A DNA stretch of 64,000 nt from Sphingomonadales bacterium (GTDB taxonomy: Bacteria > Pseudomonadota > Alphaproteobacteria > Sphingomonadales > Sphingomonadaceae), in contig JADKHG010000001.1 in NCBI GenBank assembly GCA_016721875.1, positions 248,001 to 312,000 of the forward strand, given 5' to 3'. The first letter of the stretch is position 1; every line of letters begins with the position of its first letter. The notes beneath the pieces are model-generated. The model was given only the letters and a program-made list of their open reading frames with translations. It searched no databases and was not told the DNA's origin. Of this stretch, positions 1 to 7,559 are shown in pieces. The position numbers and the translations under genes were made by a program.

Positions 1-1308
1 CGAAATGCCTTTGGCGTCGGCAACCGAAGGCGGAACCAGTGCCTTGGCAAAGCCCAGCTTTTCGGCTTCCTTCAACCGCAGTGCCGCATGCGCGACGGGG
101 CGGATTTCGCCGGACAGCGCAACCTCGCCAAACAGCACCGCGTCCGAAGGCAATGGCTTCTCCGCGAGCGCCGACACCAAGGCCGCCGCAACCGCCATGT
201 CTGCCGCCGGATCAGAAATGCGATAGCCGCCAGCGATGTTTAGATAGACCTCTGCCGTTGAAAACGACAAGCCACAGCGCGCCTCGAGCACCGCCAAGAT
301 CATCGCCAGCCGCCCGCTGTCCCAGCCGACCACCGCGCGACGCGGTGTTGCACCCGAGGACAGTCGCACAGTCAGCGCCTGGATCTCGACCAGCACCGGC
401 CTTGTGCCCTCAAGCGCTGGAAACACCGTCGCTCCAGTGACCTGTTCGGCCCGGTCAGTCAGAAAGAGTGCGCTGGGGTTGCCCACTTCGCACAGCCCCT
501 CCTCCGCCATCGCGAACACGCCAATCTCGTCAGTACCGCCAAAGCGGTTCTTGTTTGCGCGCAGGATGCGATATTGGTGGCTGCGTTCACCCTCAAAGGC
601 GAGCACGGTGTCGACCATATGTTCGAGCACGCGCGGCCCCGCGATGCTGCCATCCTTTGTAACATGGCCGACAAGCATCAGCGCCGAGCCGCGTTCCTTG
701 GCGAAACGGATCAGCTCTTGCGCGCTGGCGCGAACCTGACTGACTGTCCCCGGCGCGCCTTCGATCTGGTCGCTGTGCATCGTCTGGATCGAATCGATCA
801 CCAGCAAGGCTGGCGGCGCTCCTGTGCCCAGCGTGGTCAATATGTCGCGCACCGATGTGGCAGAGGCCAGCTGCACCGGCGCATCGCCCATCCCCAGCCG
901 CCGCGCGCGCAGCCGCACCTGATCGACTGCCTCCTCACCCGAAACATAGGCGACTGCTAATCCGCGCCGCGCAAGGTTCGCCGCCGCCTGCAACAGCAGT
1001 GTCGATTTGCCGATCCCCGGATCGCCACCGAGCAAAGTCGCCGACCCCGGCACCAGCCCACCACCCAAGGCGCGGTCAAATTCGGATATGCCTGTCGAGG
1101 CCCGCGGGGGCAGCGCAATGTCGCTGTCGAGACCGGAAAAGGCAACATCACGCCCGCCAACCTGCAAATGATGCTTCATTTCAAAGATGGTCGCGCCTGC
1201 TTCTTCGACAAGGCTGTTCCATGCACCGCAATCGTCGCACTGTCCCTGCCAACGGGTCGCGACGCTCCCGCATTCCTGACAGACATAACGGCGTTTTGCT
1301 TTGGCCAT
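1..1308 (-). CDS. radA: DNA repair protein RadA (Sms), 3' end outside window
   Basis: RadA is a RecA-like ATPase that promotes branch migration at recombination intermediates. The ATG at 1308 opens a frame starting MAKAKRRYVCQECG. A C4 zinc finger (CQEC and CDDC) lies at residues 10-27, a Walker A motif GGDPGIGKST at about 94-103, and the RadA-specific KNRFGG motif near residue 252, followed by the Lon-protease-like C-terminal domain. The frame is open to the left edge, so 436 codons are visible and roughly the last 20 of a usual 455 are missing. It is divergent from the short-chain dehydrogenase, with a 206-bp gap between the start codons. Confidence 0.97.
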   Translation of the reverse strand, partial: MAKAKRRYVCQECGSVATRWQGQCDDCGAWNSLVEEAGATIFEMKHHLQVGGRDVAFSGLDSDIALPPRASTGISEFDRALGGGLVPGSATLLGGDPGIGKSTLLLQAAANLARRGLAVAYVSGEEAVDQVRLRARRLGMGDAPVQLASATSVRDILTTLGTGAPPALLVIDSIQTMHSDQIEGAPGTVSQVRASAQELIRFAKERGSALMLVGHVTKDGSIAGPRVLEHMVDTVLAFEGERSHQYRILRANKNRFGGTDEIGVFAMAEEGLCEVGNPSALFLTDRAEQVTGATVFPALEGTRPVLVEIQALTVRLSSGATPRRAVVGWDSGRLAMILAVLEARCGLSFSTAEVYLNIAGGYRISDPAADMAVAAALVSALAEKPLPSDAVLFGEVALSGEIRPVAHAALRLKEAEKLGFAKALVPPSVADAKGIS

Positions 1309-1514
1309 GCCCGGTCGTTAGCGCGAACGAAAGGGGAACGCAAGGGATTGGTTGCTGCGAAGAAAGCTGAAAAAGTTGACAAAGTTGACACCAAGGACGA
1401 GGCATCGTTACGCTTAAACATCGTATCAGATATTGATTTTATCTATATGTAATATATAGTTTTTAGTGCATTTTCTTGCAATACAGCCCGCGTCGCTGAA
1501 TAGTGTGCAATTCC
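1309..1514. promoter_or_regulatory. Divergent intergenic region with AT-rich palindrome
   Basis: This gap separates the divergent radA and dehydrogenase starts and must hold both promoters. The stretch 1420-1490 is markedly AT-rich. A perfect 6-bp-arm inverted repeat, CTATAT-N5-ATATAG, lies at 1443-1459. No confident -35/-10 pair was assigned. A regulator for the palindrome is not evident. Confidence 0.35.
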
Positions 1515-2258
1515 ATGGTCGATCTATCCAGCTTTCCCGAACCCTTTGCGGCATGCGTCTTTGGCGCAAGCGGCGGGATTGGCGCAGCCTTGGTCCAAAC
1601 GCTCGCAGCTAGCCCGAGGGTTTCTCAAGTCCATGCCCGGTCCCGACGAGCGGCAAATCCTGCCGGAAATATTGTGCCATTCACTTTTGACCTGCTCGAT
1701 GAAAACAGCATCGCGCAGGCAGCCGCGTCTTTGAAAACGGACTCTCCTATCCGCCTGATCATCGTAGCAACGGGCCTTCTGCATGATGACCGAGACTTGC
1801 AGCCGGAAAAAAACTATCGCGCGCAATCGCCCGATGCCTATGCCCGGGCCTTCGCCATCAACGCGACCGGCCCCGCTTTGGTTGCCAAGCATTTCCTGCC
1901 GCTGCTCCCCCGTACCGGCAAATCGGTTTTCGCCGCTATTTCGGCGCGGGTCGGTTCGATCGAGGACAACCGGCTCGGAGGATGGCACGCCTATCGCGCA
2001 TCAAAGGCGGCGCTCAACATGATTATGCGCAATCTGGCGATAGAGTTGTCGCGGAGCCATCCCGATGCCATTGCCCTGACGCTGCATCCTGGCACGGTAG
2101 AGACAAACCTGTCCGCCCCCTTCGCCCGCAATGTCGCATCCGGCCAATTGTTCACGCCCGATCACAGCGCATCCTGCCTGATCGACGTCATCGACAAAGC
2201 GGTGCCCGCGGACAGCGGCAGCCTGATCGCGTGGGACGGGCAAAAAATCCCCTTTTGA
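1515..2258 (+). CDS. Short-chain dehydrogenase/reductase, C-factor-like
   Basis: A 247-residue NAD(P)-dependent oxidoreductase of the SDR superfamily. The Rossmann glycine motif GASGGIG is at about residues 18-24. A central NATG and the catalytic YRASK (YxxxK) follow. The family usually has an NNAG-type motif; here it reads NATG inside AFAINATGP. Length and the LHPGTVETNLS segment resemble the C-factor (CsgA-like) branch. The ATG at 1515 was chosen over an in-frame GTG at 1503 because it starts just before the first beta strand. Substrate unknown. It stands alone, followed by a REP-like repeat. Confidence 0.85.
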   Translation: MVDLSSFPEPFAACVFGASGGIGAALVQTLAASPRVSQVHARSRRAANPAGNIVPFTFDLLDENSIAQAAASLKTDSPIRLIIVATGLLHDDRDLQPEKNYRAQSPDAYARAFAINATGPALVAKHFLPLLPRTGKSVFAAISARVGSIEDNRLGGWHAYRASKAALNMIMRNLAIELSRSHPDAIALTLHPGTVETNLSAPFARNVASGQLFTPDHSASCLIDVIDKAVPADSGSLIAWDGQKIPF

Positions 2259-2329
2259 AAACCCGTCCAAGCAGGCGCCCCCCCCAACCCAAAGGTGCAA
2301 TGTACCAGCGCATTCTTCGCGTTGTCGGT

Positions 2330-2366
2330 ATTACGGTGACAGAATTACGGCGACAGGTGCGAAAAC
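2330..2366 (+). repeat. REP-like repeat, copy a
   Basis: Contains the core ATTACGGYGACAGGTGCG (2344-2361) preceded by a second partial ATTACGGTGAC at 2330-2340. The same core recurs at 4123, 4293, 4571 (inverted), 5677, 5868 and 5943 (inverted). Two pairs flank remnants of a REP-associated transposase, so this is best read as a solo member of that repeat family. It sits between the convergent dehydrogenase and S41 peptidase genes. Confidence 0.75.
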
Positions 2367-2406
2367 CAGTTACCTTATAGACGGCAGATGCTGATTCGGT
2401 TTCCAT

Positions 2407-3465
2407 TCACAAGTTGGGGCATCCACTCTCCAGCCATTTAATAGCTTCGGTTTCAATTGTATCCGACTCGGCATCCACATCAGGAAGGATCGCACCAGTT
2501 ACAATCGCTCGTTGCCGGTCACGGATAGCTGACTCTGTAATGACGAGCACCGATCCGTCAGACAAACGATGCGTTGCGTTTGCAGTGGTAAAACCGGCCG
2601 TGGCCTTCCCAAAAACGCGAACACCGGTCCTGCCTTTCAACGCCACTAACACCATTTCGCCCGAGCTCGAAGTCTGCGGCCCTGCAAATACCGCAATCGG
2701 CAAGTTCGCATGCTGCAACACAAACGCAGGAGTGGTATCGGACACGACTCCAGCAGCCGGAAAAATGTGCCCGCCGGACCGATTCCAAGCGACATCGGTA
2801 CCGTCCGGCTTAGTAAAATAACCGAAAGGGGCCGAGCCGAGAAGCGGATCAAGCCCTTTCAGCATTGGCCACATATTACCGCCCCGGTTTGTGCGAAGAT
2901 CGATGATCCAGCCACAAAGCGGCTTATGGTCGAGCTCGATCAAAATCGCTTTCAAGCTGCCCGCATATTCGTCGGCACGCTTTCTCCCATCCTCACCTAA
3001 GGTCGAAAGGCTCGGCAAAATTACACGCGCTATGTAGTCGCCAACCAGATCGCCTTCGGGCAAAATTGAGAAATTGGACGATTGCGGCATCGAACCGACT
3101 GGCTTCTCTCGTTCTCGAAGCATCTTTTCCCGGTTCGCAATTTGCGCGGCTGTTATCAGCGAACTATGGGGCTCCTTAAGGACATGAAGCACCTGGCGAA
3201 TTGCTTCATGGGTTTCACTTGTCGTTTTTGCATCGGCTATCATAGCTTGCGCCCGGCGTTCAATTTCCACCCAATCAGCAGATCGGCTGTTAATATGACG
3301 CGATTTTATCAGTGCCAAAGCATGATCGAAATAGGTTACGGCTTCAGTCGCTGGCTCAGCTCGCAAAGGCGGTACGCAAAGCGTGGCCAAGCCTAAGACC
3401 AACAGGAGAGCGGTTACGTGAACACTGATACGTGCGTTTGAAAGACATTTTGGTATCAAGTTCAA
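2407..3465 (-). CDS. Secreted S41-family serine peptidase, PDZ-less
   Basis: The C-terminal half carries the S41 fold: the DLRTNRGGN segment, then QTSSSGEMVLVAL with the presumed nucleophilic Ser, then VFGKATAGFTTANATH, where a Lys/Thr-Gly pattern matches tail-specific-protease relatives. There is no PDZ domain, as in short nisin-resistance-like S41 enzymes. The start was set at TTG 3465 because GGAGAGGG precedes it and it gives a clean signal peptide (hydrophobic VTALLLVLGLATL, cleavage after LRA). An ATG at 3597 would add 44 residues with no signal features. Substrate unknown. It faces the dehydrogenase tail to tail across a REP repeat. Confidence 0.75.
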   Translation of the reverse strand: MNLIPKCLSNARISVHVTALLLVLGLATLCVPPLRAEPATEAVTYFDHALALIKSRHINSRSADWVEIERRAQAMIADAKTTSETHEAIRQVLHVLKEPHSSLITAAQIANREKMLREREKPVGSMPQSSNFSILPEGDLVGDYIARVILPSLSTLGEDGRKRADEYAGSLKAILIELDHKPLCGWIIDLRTNRGGNMWPMLKGLDPLLGSAPFGYFTKPDGTDVAWNRSGGHIFPAAGVVSDTTPAFVLQHANLPIAVFAGPQTSSSGEMVLVALKGRTGVRVFGKATAGFTTANATHRLSDGSVLVITESAIRDRQRAIVTGAILPDVDAESDTIETEAIKWLESGCPNL

Positions 3466-3603
3466 AACCCTCTCCGAATTGCAAATTCTAACTGAAGTGT
3501 GCGATTCATAACGGACATTATGGCTGCTTGAATAGCGATTGAGTGTACCAGTAGAGGAAATGAGGCCCCCCTTACCAATACACAAATTTATCCCCACCCC
3601 ATC

Positions 3604-3690
3604 GCTTACAAAGTAGGATATTGCCTGCGATCCTTAGCGCGCAAATTGCCAACCGCCCCATGAGCCAAAAGGGCTCACATCCGTTCAATG
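3604..3690 (+). repeat. Degenerate intergenic repeat, GTAGGA family, copy A
   Basis: Shares an ordered set of blocks with 4176-4255 and 7236-7315: CAA-GTAGGA, then a TCGC-AA-TGCCAACCGCCC-like block, then CATGAGCYAAA followed by GGGCT. The copies are clearly related but diverged. The repeat lies in the spacer upstream of the lipoprotein gene, so an ATG at 3621 inside it is not taken as the gene start. Confidence 0.5.
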
Positions 3691-3734
3691 GGCAAGACCG
3701 AGCTTGCAGCACAGCAGTAGCGGCACGACAAAAA

Positions 3735-4133
3735 ATGCAAAAAATGATGATATTTGCGATTTTTATATCGCTGAGCGGGTGTTCAAATATTGATGATTGG
3801 TGGACATGCCGTCTCGCAAGTGGGCATGAAAAAATTGTGTTTGAAACAAAAATCGAAGCTTCTCCAAATGATATTTTGGAAAAAATGAAAATTCTAGCAA
3901 ATAAGGAGCGCTTGTTATTTGGACAGCAGGAGGTCGATATTCGTTATCTGGGTATACAAAAAACCCGAAATGAGATCGAACTTTGCAATAGAAACACTCA
4001 AGTTTTGGCTGATAATTTCGAAACGGAACATATTTTTCGAATCTACATTAGATCACCTAGCTCGAAATTAAATGAAGATACTAAGAATATGATCGGGTAT
4101 TTTACTGGAGCTAAAGTTCTAAAATTACGCTGA
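3735..4133 (+). CDS. Putative lipoprotein, AT-rich
   Basis: A 132-residue protein of unknown function. Starting at the ATG at 3735 gives MQKMMIFAIFISLSGCSNID, a short type II signal peptide with lipobox LSGC, so export and lipidation at the inner or outer membrane are likely. The mature part is mixed alpha/beta with no family I recognise. Base composition is clearly more AT-rich than the flanking housekeeping genes, suggesting transfer. The stop codon TGA (4131-4133) lies inside a REP-like repeat (AATTACGCTGACAGG), so the natural C-terminus may have been altered by repeat insertion. An upstream in-frame ATG at 3621 is less likely, as it precedes the signal peptide by 38 residues. Confidence 0.6.
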   Translation: MQKMMIFAIFISLSGCSNIDDWWTCRLASGHEKIVFETKIEASPNDILEKMKILANKERLLFGQQEVDIRYLGIQKTRNEIELCNRNTQVLADNFETEHIFRIYIRSPSSKLNEDTKNMIGYFTGAKVLKLR

Positions 4134-4144
4134 CAGGTGCCAAC
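4123..4144 (+). repeat. REP-like repeat, copy b
   Basis: AATTACGCTGACAGGTGCCAAC matches the REP family core with two changes. It overlaps the last codons and the stop of the upstream lipoprotein gene. Confidence 0.65.
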
Positions 4145-4175
4145 CCCCCCAAATAAACAAGCCATGGCAGAGCCT

Positions 4176-4255
4176 TGCAATGTAGGACAATCTTCGCCAG
4201 CCTCCTCCTGCACACCGCCAACCGCCCTATGAGCTAAACGGGCCTGCCATCTGCT
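4176..4255 (+). repeat. Degenerate intergenic repeat, GTAGGA family, copy B
   Basis: Begins GCAATGTAGGACAATC and continues through CCGCCAACCGCCC and ATGAGCTAAACGGGC. It is the best preserved of three related copies in the window (3604, 4176, 7236). No coding capacity. Confidence 0.55.
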
Positions 4256-4292
4256 CAAATTTGCGTCCTGCGCTGCCGCGCATTGTAACCCG

Positions 4293-4571
4293 AATTACGG
4301 TGACGGGCGCGAAAACCCCGCGACAATCATGTCGTGTGTGTGGCCACCGCGCTCGACCGCATCGGCAACTTCAAGGCGTTTCTGGATGAGGATTTCGATG
4401 AGGCGTTTACGTATGCGGCGCTGCGCAAGGCAGAAACGCTTGGACGGCCGGTGGGCTCGAAGCACTGGCTGGAAGACATGGCCGCGAAAACCGGCTATGC
4501 TTTGCTGCCGGGCAAGCGCGAGCCAGAACCTAAGGCTATTTAGGGGGTTTCGTACCTGTCACCGTAATTAC
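4293..4571. mobile_element. RAYT element scar 1 (C-terminal half kept)
   Basis: A REP copy (4293-4320) is followed at once by the C-terminal part of a REP-associated tyrosine transposase (4334-4543) and then an inverted REP copy (4536-4571). This is the layout of a complete REP-RAYT-REP unit with the N-terminal and catalytic part deleted. The catalytic HUH region is absent, so the unit cannot act by itself. Total length is about 280 bp, almost the same as the second scar at 5677-5956. Confidence 0.7.
4334..4543 (+). pseudogene. REP-associated transposase fragment (C-terminus)
   Basis: Encodes about 69 residues including DRIGNFKAFLDEDFDEAF, TYAALRKAETLGRPVGSKHW and a basic LLPGKREPEPKA tail. 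The pattern GRPVGS-x2-WL followed by a KRxPxPK tail is typical of the C-terminus of IS200-like RAYT (TnpA_REP) proteins as I remember them. The reading frame has no start signal, and the N-terminal HUH nuclease domain is missing. The stop codon lies inside the inverted REP copy. Confidence 0.7.
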
Positions 4572-4972
4572 ATTTGCACGCGTAACGGCCAGATAGCTCA
4601 GCAAACCGCTGACAATGAGCATCATCACAAATGAGGCATTGACTGATCCGAAGAGTAGCTCGGTTCCGTCGCTGTTGACCATGGACCCGCCGTAGAGATC
4701 GATCGTGAAATAGGAAACGAGAAACGCGACAGGCGCGACCAGCCCGAGCATCGCGGCAAGGCGGAGGTCAGTGCGCGTCCATGCAAGATATATGGCGGCG
4801 GCCGAGAAGGTCGAGTTGGTAATTAGCTGCCAAACATCGTGCAGCTTGGCGTGTCCCGCCAAGTGGGATTGAAGATGTGGGTTGGGCTGTACTCGAGGTA
4901 AGGAACGAGGATCCCCAGGACAGAAACCGAGAGAGTGAGCAAAACACGACGGAGCGTAAGGCTGGTTAACAC
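4536..4972 (-). CDS. DUF6640-like membrane protein, frameshifted
   Basis: Reading from GTG 4972 (preceded by GGAGG) gives LTSLTLRRVLLTLSVSVLG, then YLEYSPTHIFNPTW. The frame must then shift at the CCC run 4855-4857 (one G missing on the coding strand) to continue as RGHAKLHDVWQLITNSTFS and three further hydrophobic segments. The repaired protein, about 145 residues with four membrane segments, resembles the DUF6640 family from memory. Its last 11 or so codons and stop lie in the inverted REP copy, so the native C-terminus was probably replaced. It is divergent from a TetR gene with palindromic operators between them, so it is the likely target of that repressor. Confidence 0.6.
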
Positions 4973-4994
4973 GGAGGTCCTCCATTGAGATTGA

Positions 4995-5033
4995 TTGACA
5001 CTGTCAATTTACAGTTGCGATTGACGGTGTCAA
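4995..5033. promoter_or_regulatory. Two palindromic operators for the divergent TetR
   Basis: TTGACACTGTCAA at 4995-5007 is a perfect palindrome around a central C. TTGACGGTGTCAA at 5021-5033 is a near-identical second copy, 26 bp from first base to first base. Both sit in the 70-bp gap between the divergent DUF6640-like and TetR genes. The spacing and symmetry fit binding of TetR dimers that repress both directions. Confidence 0.75.
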
Positions 5034-5042
5034 TAAGCTTTT

Positions 5043-5654
5043 ATGCCCAAGCCCTCGTCAACACATCTACACCAGGCCTCGCTCAAAACGTCGCTGATCG
5101 AGCGAGCATTCGCCATTCTTGATCAGTTGGGACCGAACGGCGTAACGATCCGGGCAGTGGCGCGCGCCTCAGGCGTGTCTCATGCGGCACCTGCGAACCA
5201 TTTTGCGGATCGCAGACAGCTACAAACAGAGATGGCGATATTGATTCTTGATCAATTGCTTTCCGACGTTGAGCGCCGGAGCAGCGTGGAAACCGATCGG
5301 GCGAGAGCGTATCTGCTGTCACTCTTCGAATATTCGCAGTCATGGCCGCATCGCTACGACTTATTGTGGCGCAAGGACCTTGTTAACTGGGAAGACCCAC
5401 AACTCGCCGCAAACCTCGAGGAAGCATATCAGGATTTCATACAATCGCTTATCAGGCGCAGCCCACGGGTAAATTCGGGTGGCGAAGATATCGAGACCCT
5501 AGGGACCGCTCTGTGGGCGATGGTACATGGCTATGCTCAATTGCGATCCACTCGAATTTTCGAGGCACGCACCGACAAGGCCACGGGCGAGCGTCGTATT
5601 GACGCTATGTTGAGCCTGTTGCTTGGTGCGGTTTTCGTTCATTCTGGCTCATAG
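5043..5654 (+). CDS. TetR/AcrR family transcriptional regulator
   Basis: A 203-residue repressor. The N-terminal helix-turn-helix spans about residues 15-60 (AFAILDQLGPNGVTIRAVAR, then ASGVSHAAPANHFADRRQL). The C-terminal ligand domain includes the LWAMVHGYAQL motif typical of WHG-type TetR C-termini. The ATG at 5043 follows the operator pair directly. Divergence from the DUF6640-like gene and the two 13-bp palindromes suggest autoregulation and control of that membrane protein. The inducer is unknown. Confidence 0.88.
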   Translation: MPKPSSTHLHQASLKTSLIERAFAILDQLGPNGVTIRAVARASGVSHAAPANHFADRRQLQTEMAILILDQLLSDVERRSSVETDRARAYLLSLFEYSQSWPHRYDLLWRKDLVNWEDPQLAANLEEAYQDFIQSLIRRSPRVNSGGEDIETLGTALWAMVHGYAQLRSTRIFEARTDKATGERRIDAMLSLLLGAVFVHSGS

Positions 5655-5676
5655 CCGCACGAGCTGAAAGAGTCGG

Positions 5677-5956
5677 GATTACGGTGACAGGTGCGAAAAC
5701 CCCTAAATTGACGCGCTGACTATTCGCTGATAGCCGTTGTTGATGGCTCGGCTTCCCCGCATGGTTCTGCCGGATATTCCGCACCATGTGACCCAACATG
5801 GCAGATTACAGCGACAGTTTACTTAATCCCTTATTCTGCCGCCGCTTTCGGTAGCGCACGTCCTCCCGGATTACGGTGTGATTATGCTGACCGGCGCGAA
5901 AACCTAGAGCTATTTAGGGGTCTTCGCACCTGTCACCGTAATTCTCACCGTAATTC
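5677..5956. mobile_element. RAYT element scar 2 (N-terminal start kept)
   Basis: A good REP copy at 5677-5707 (ATTACGGTGACAGGTGCG, then AAAACCCCTAAAT) is followed by a short N-terminal RAYT fragment (5743-5826). Next come a degraded direct copy (5868-5905) and an inverted copy (5910-5943) with an extra ACCGTAATT. The arrangement mirrors scar 1, but the other end of the transposase gene is retained. This fills most of the 313-bp gap between the TetR and DUF4189 genes, where no intact gene is seen. Confidence 0.7.
5743..5826 (+). pseudogene. REP-associated transposase fragment (N-terminus)
   Basis: The ATG at 5743 opens MARLPRMVLPDIPHHVTQHG, a near-perfect match to the conserved RAYT N-terminus (MARLPR-x-V-x-P-x2-PHHVTQRG from memory). 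After 27 codons it reaches TAA. The rest of the protein, including the HUH motif and catalytic Tyr, is absent. The fragment complements the C-terminal piece at 4334-4543. Confidence 0.7.
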
Positions 5957-5967
5957 AAGCACCTGAT

Positions 5968-6906
5968 TCAGAATGGTCCAAGCGTATTCGATTCCGCTTC
6001 GCTCGCCGAAACAACCGCTTTCACAGCGCAGGTCAAACCCACACCACAAACTTCCTTTGTTATAGTATCGACCAGATCTTCATTGGGGCTTGATGTGACA
6101 AAAATTCGACCGTCGCTTTGATGTGCTACTATCATAAAGGTATCCGCAACTGAACGGGCGATTGAGCACGCATTTTTAGTCTGTTGTTGACATAATTCTA
6201 CCGCGCTATTTTCGGCTGCGGCTTTCGAGGCATGTCCACCTGTTACAAAAATCATGCTTTTTGCCGACTTTGTCGGACTTGCTTCGCCCTGCCATGCCGC
6301 CGCAGCATAGACTTTCCGGAAATTGCCTTCAGGTTGTTGAGTTTCCTGCGTGGGTGCGTAAGAAATTGTCGGGTGGGCCACCCAATGCCGAAAAACTAAA
6401 CAATAATCCTTCTGGCTTCGGCAATTGGCCAAAACGGCCGCATCGCTCACGGAGGTGTCAACGCCTGTTGCGTAAAATATATCTCCATTCATTCCGCGCG
6501 CGAACGAAGCGACGTTATTGAATGAACTGAATGTAACTGAGCATTGCTCGACCGATGCTTCGTCCGCCCCTGCCTTGAGGAGCATGTTGATTCCACAGAG
6601 CAATCGCGCATCTTTTTCTGCCGGTTGCCGTTTGGTTGCACCACCCATGATAAATACGTCTGAAGAGTCAGGATGAAAAGCCACAGCATAATGGTTGTCG
6701 AAACGCTTTTTGACCTTCTTCTTTTTTAGCTCGTCCACCAGATCTTGATTGTTTGTCGCTGGCCCGTCAGACACTTGAGCGCAACCTTCGTAGCCCGAAT
6801 TCCCACCACCAATAGGAACGGTACCTGGCGGGCAATTTCCTTCCGCTCGAGCGCTACCGTGGAAGGTAAGCGATAGGAAAAAAAACAACGCAAATATTCT
6901 TATCAT
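5968..6906 (-). CDS. Secreted DUF4189 domain protein
   Basis: The start was set at ATG 6906, preceded by GAGGAAAATGGC, giving signal peptide MIRIFALFFFLSLTFHGSARA and a 312-residue product. The mature protein starts EGNCPPGTVPIGG, the usual opening of DUF4189 proteins. A Lys-rich linker (DELKKKKVKKRFD) and two DUF4189-like repeats with spaced Cys and Ala/Trp follow. Function of the family is unknown. Upstream in-frame codons to 7059 lack a ribosome site and precede the signal peptide. The gene is somewhat AT-rich and lies alone beside repeat scars. Confidence 0.75.
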   Translation of the reverse strand: MIRIFALFFFLSLTFHGSARAEGNCPPGTVPIGGGNSGYEGCAQVSDGPATNNQDLVDELKKKKVKKRFDNHYAVAFHPDSSDVFIMGGATKRQPAEKDARLLCGINMLLKAGADEASVEQCSVTFSSFNNVASFARGMNGDIFYATGVDTSVSDAAVLANCRSQKDYCLVFRHWVAHPTISYAPTQETQQPEGNFRKVYAAAAWQGEASPTKSAKSMIFVTGGHASKAAAENSAVELCQQQTKNACSIARSVADTFMIVAHQSDGRIFVTSSPNEDLVDTITKEVCGVGLTCAVKAVVSASEAESNTLGPF

Positions 6907-7059
6907 GCCATTTTCCTCATGGAGCTTTCGATTGCACTCCCCAAAAAACCGGTATCGCCCCAAAAATCGATCGGCGCTCCAGCGGCATTCTATGACGAAG
7001 ATGCCTTCCATTTTGCGCAAACCATTTTGGCTGCAATATGCACATAATCTCGGTTCCAA

Positions 7060-7559
7060 GTCACTTGCCGCGCTGGTCTAACTTGCCAACTGACAGAAAC
7101 GCACACTGAACAGGATATGGAACCAATCGTCAGCGCCGCAATATCCATGATGCACCAGTACATCCGGCCAAATGTCCATCGCGATTCAATGCCAACAATT
7201 CATCACAGTGGAGGACAAGAGGGGGCCGCAACTTGCAATGTAGGACTTGCTCTTCCAGCCTTTTCGACAGAAATCGCAAACTGCCTCAATGGCTGCACGG
7301 GGCCGCACATACAGCCAAGGCTAATCCATATTCAGCAGCGTTTCTGGTGACGCTGTAGTGAGACTTTTCGCTGACCAAACACCTCCCCGACACATCGATA
7401 CCAAATCATTCCTCTATCCCCCACCCACCCCTGAGGATGGCTTCTACTTTCGAACGAATCTGCCATTTTTCGCGCAATAAAACCCACGCCCCGCATCTTT
7501 CGACCTATTCCTGTGACACCACCATTTTGCACAATCCAATCCGCGTCTATAGCTCCTGC
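7060..7559. other. Gene-free spacer with one degenerate repeat
   Basis: No convincing gene is seen here. Open frames lack ribosome sites and family features. The stretch 7236-7315 is the third copy (C) of the GTAGGA intergenic repeat (GCAATGTAGGACTTGC, then a diverged AAATCGCAAACTGCC block). The right end must contain the priA promoter, but no clear elements were assigned. Confidence 0.5.

Noticed and set aside
7117..7350. A 77-codon frame in the spacer before priA
   Set aside because: No ribosome site, overlaps a degenerate repeat and shows no protein family features.
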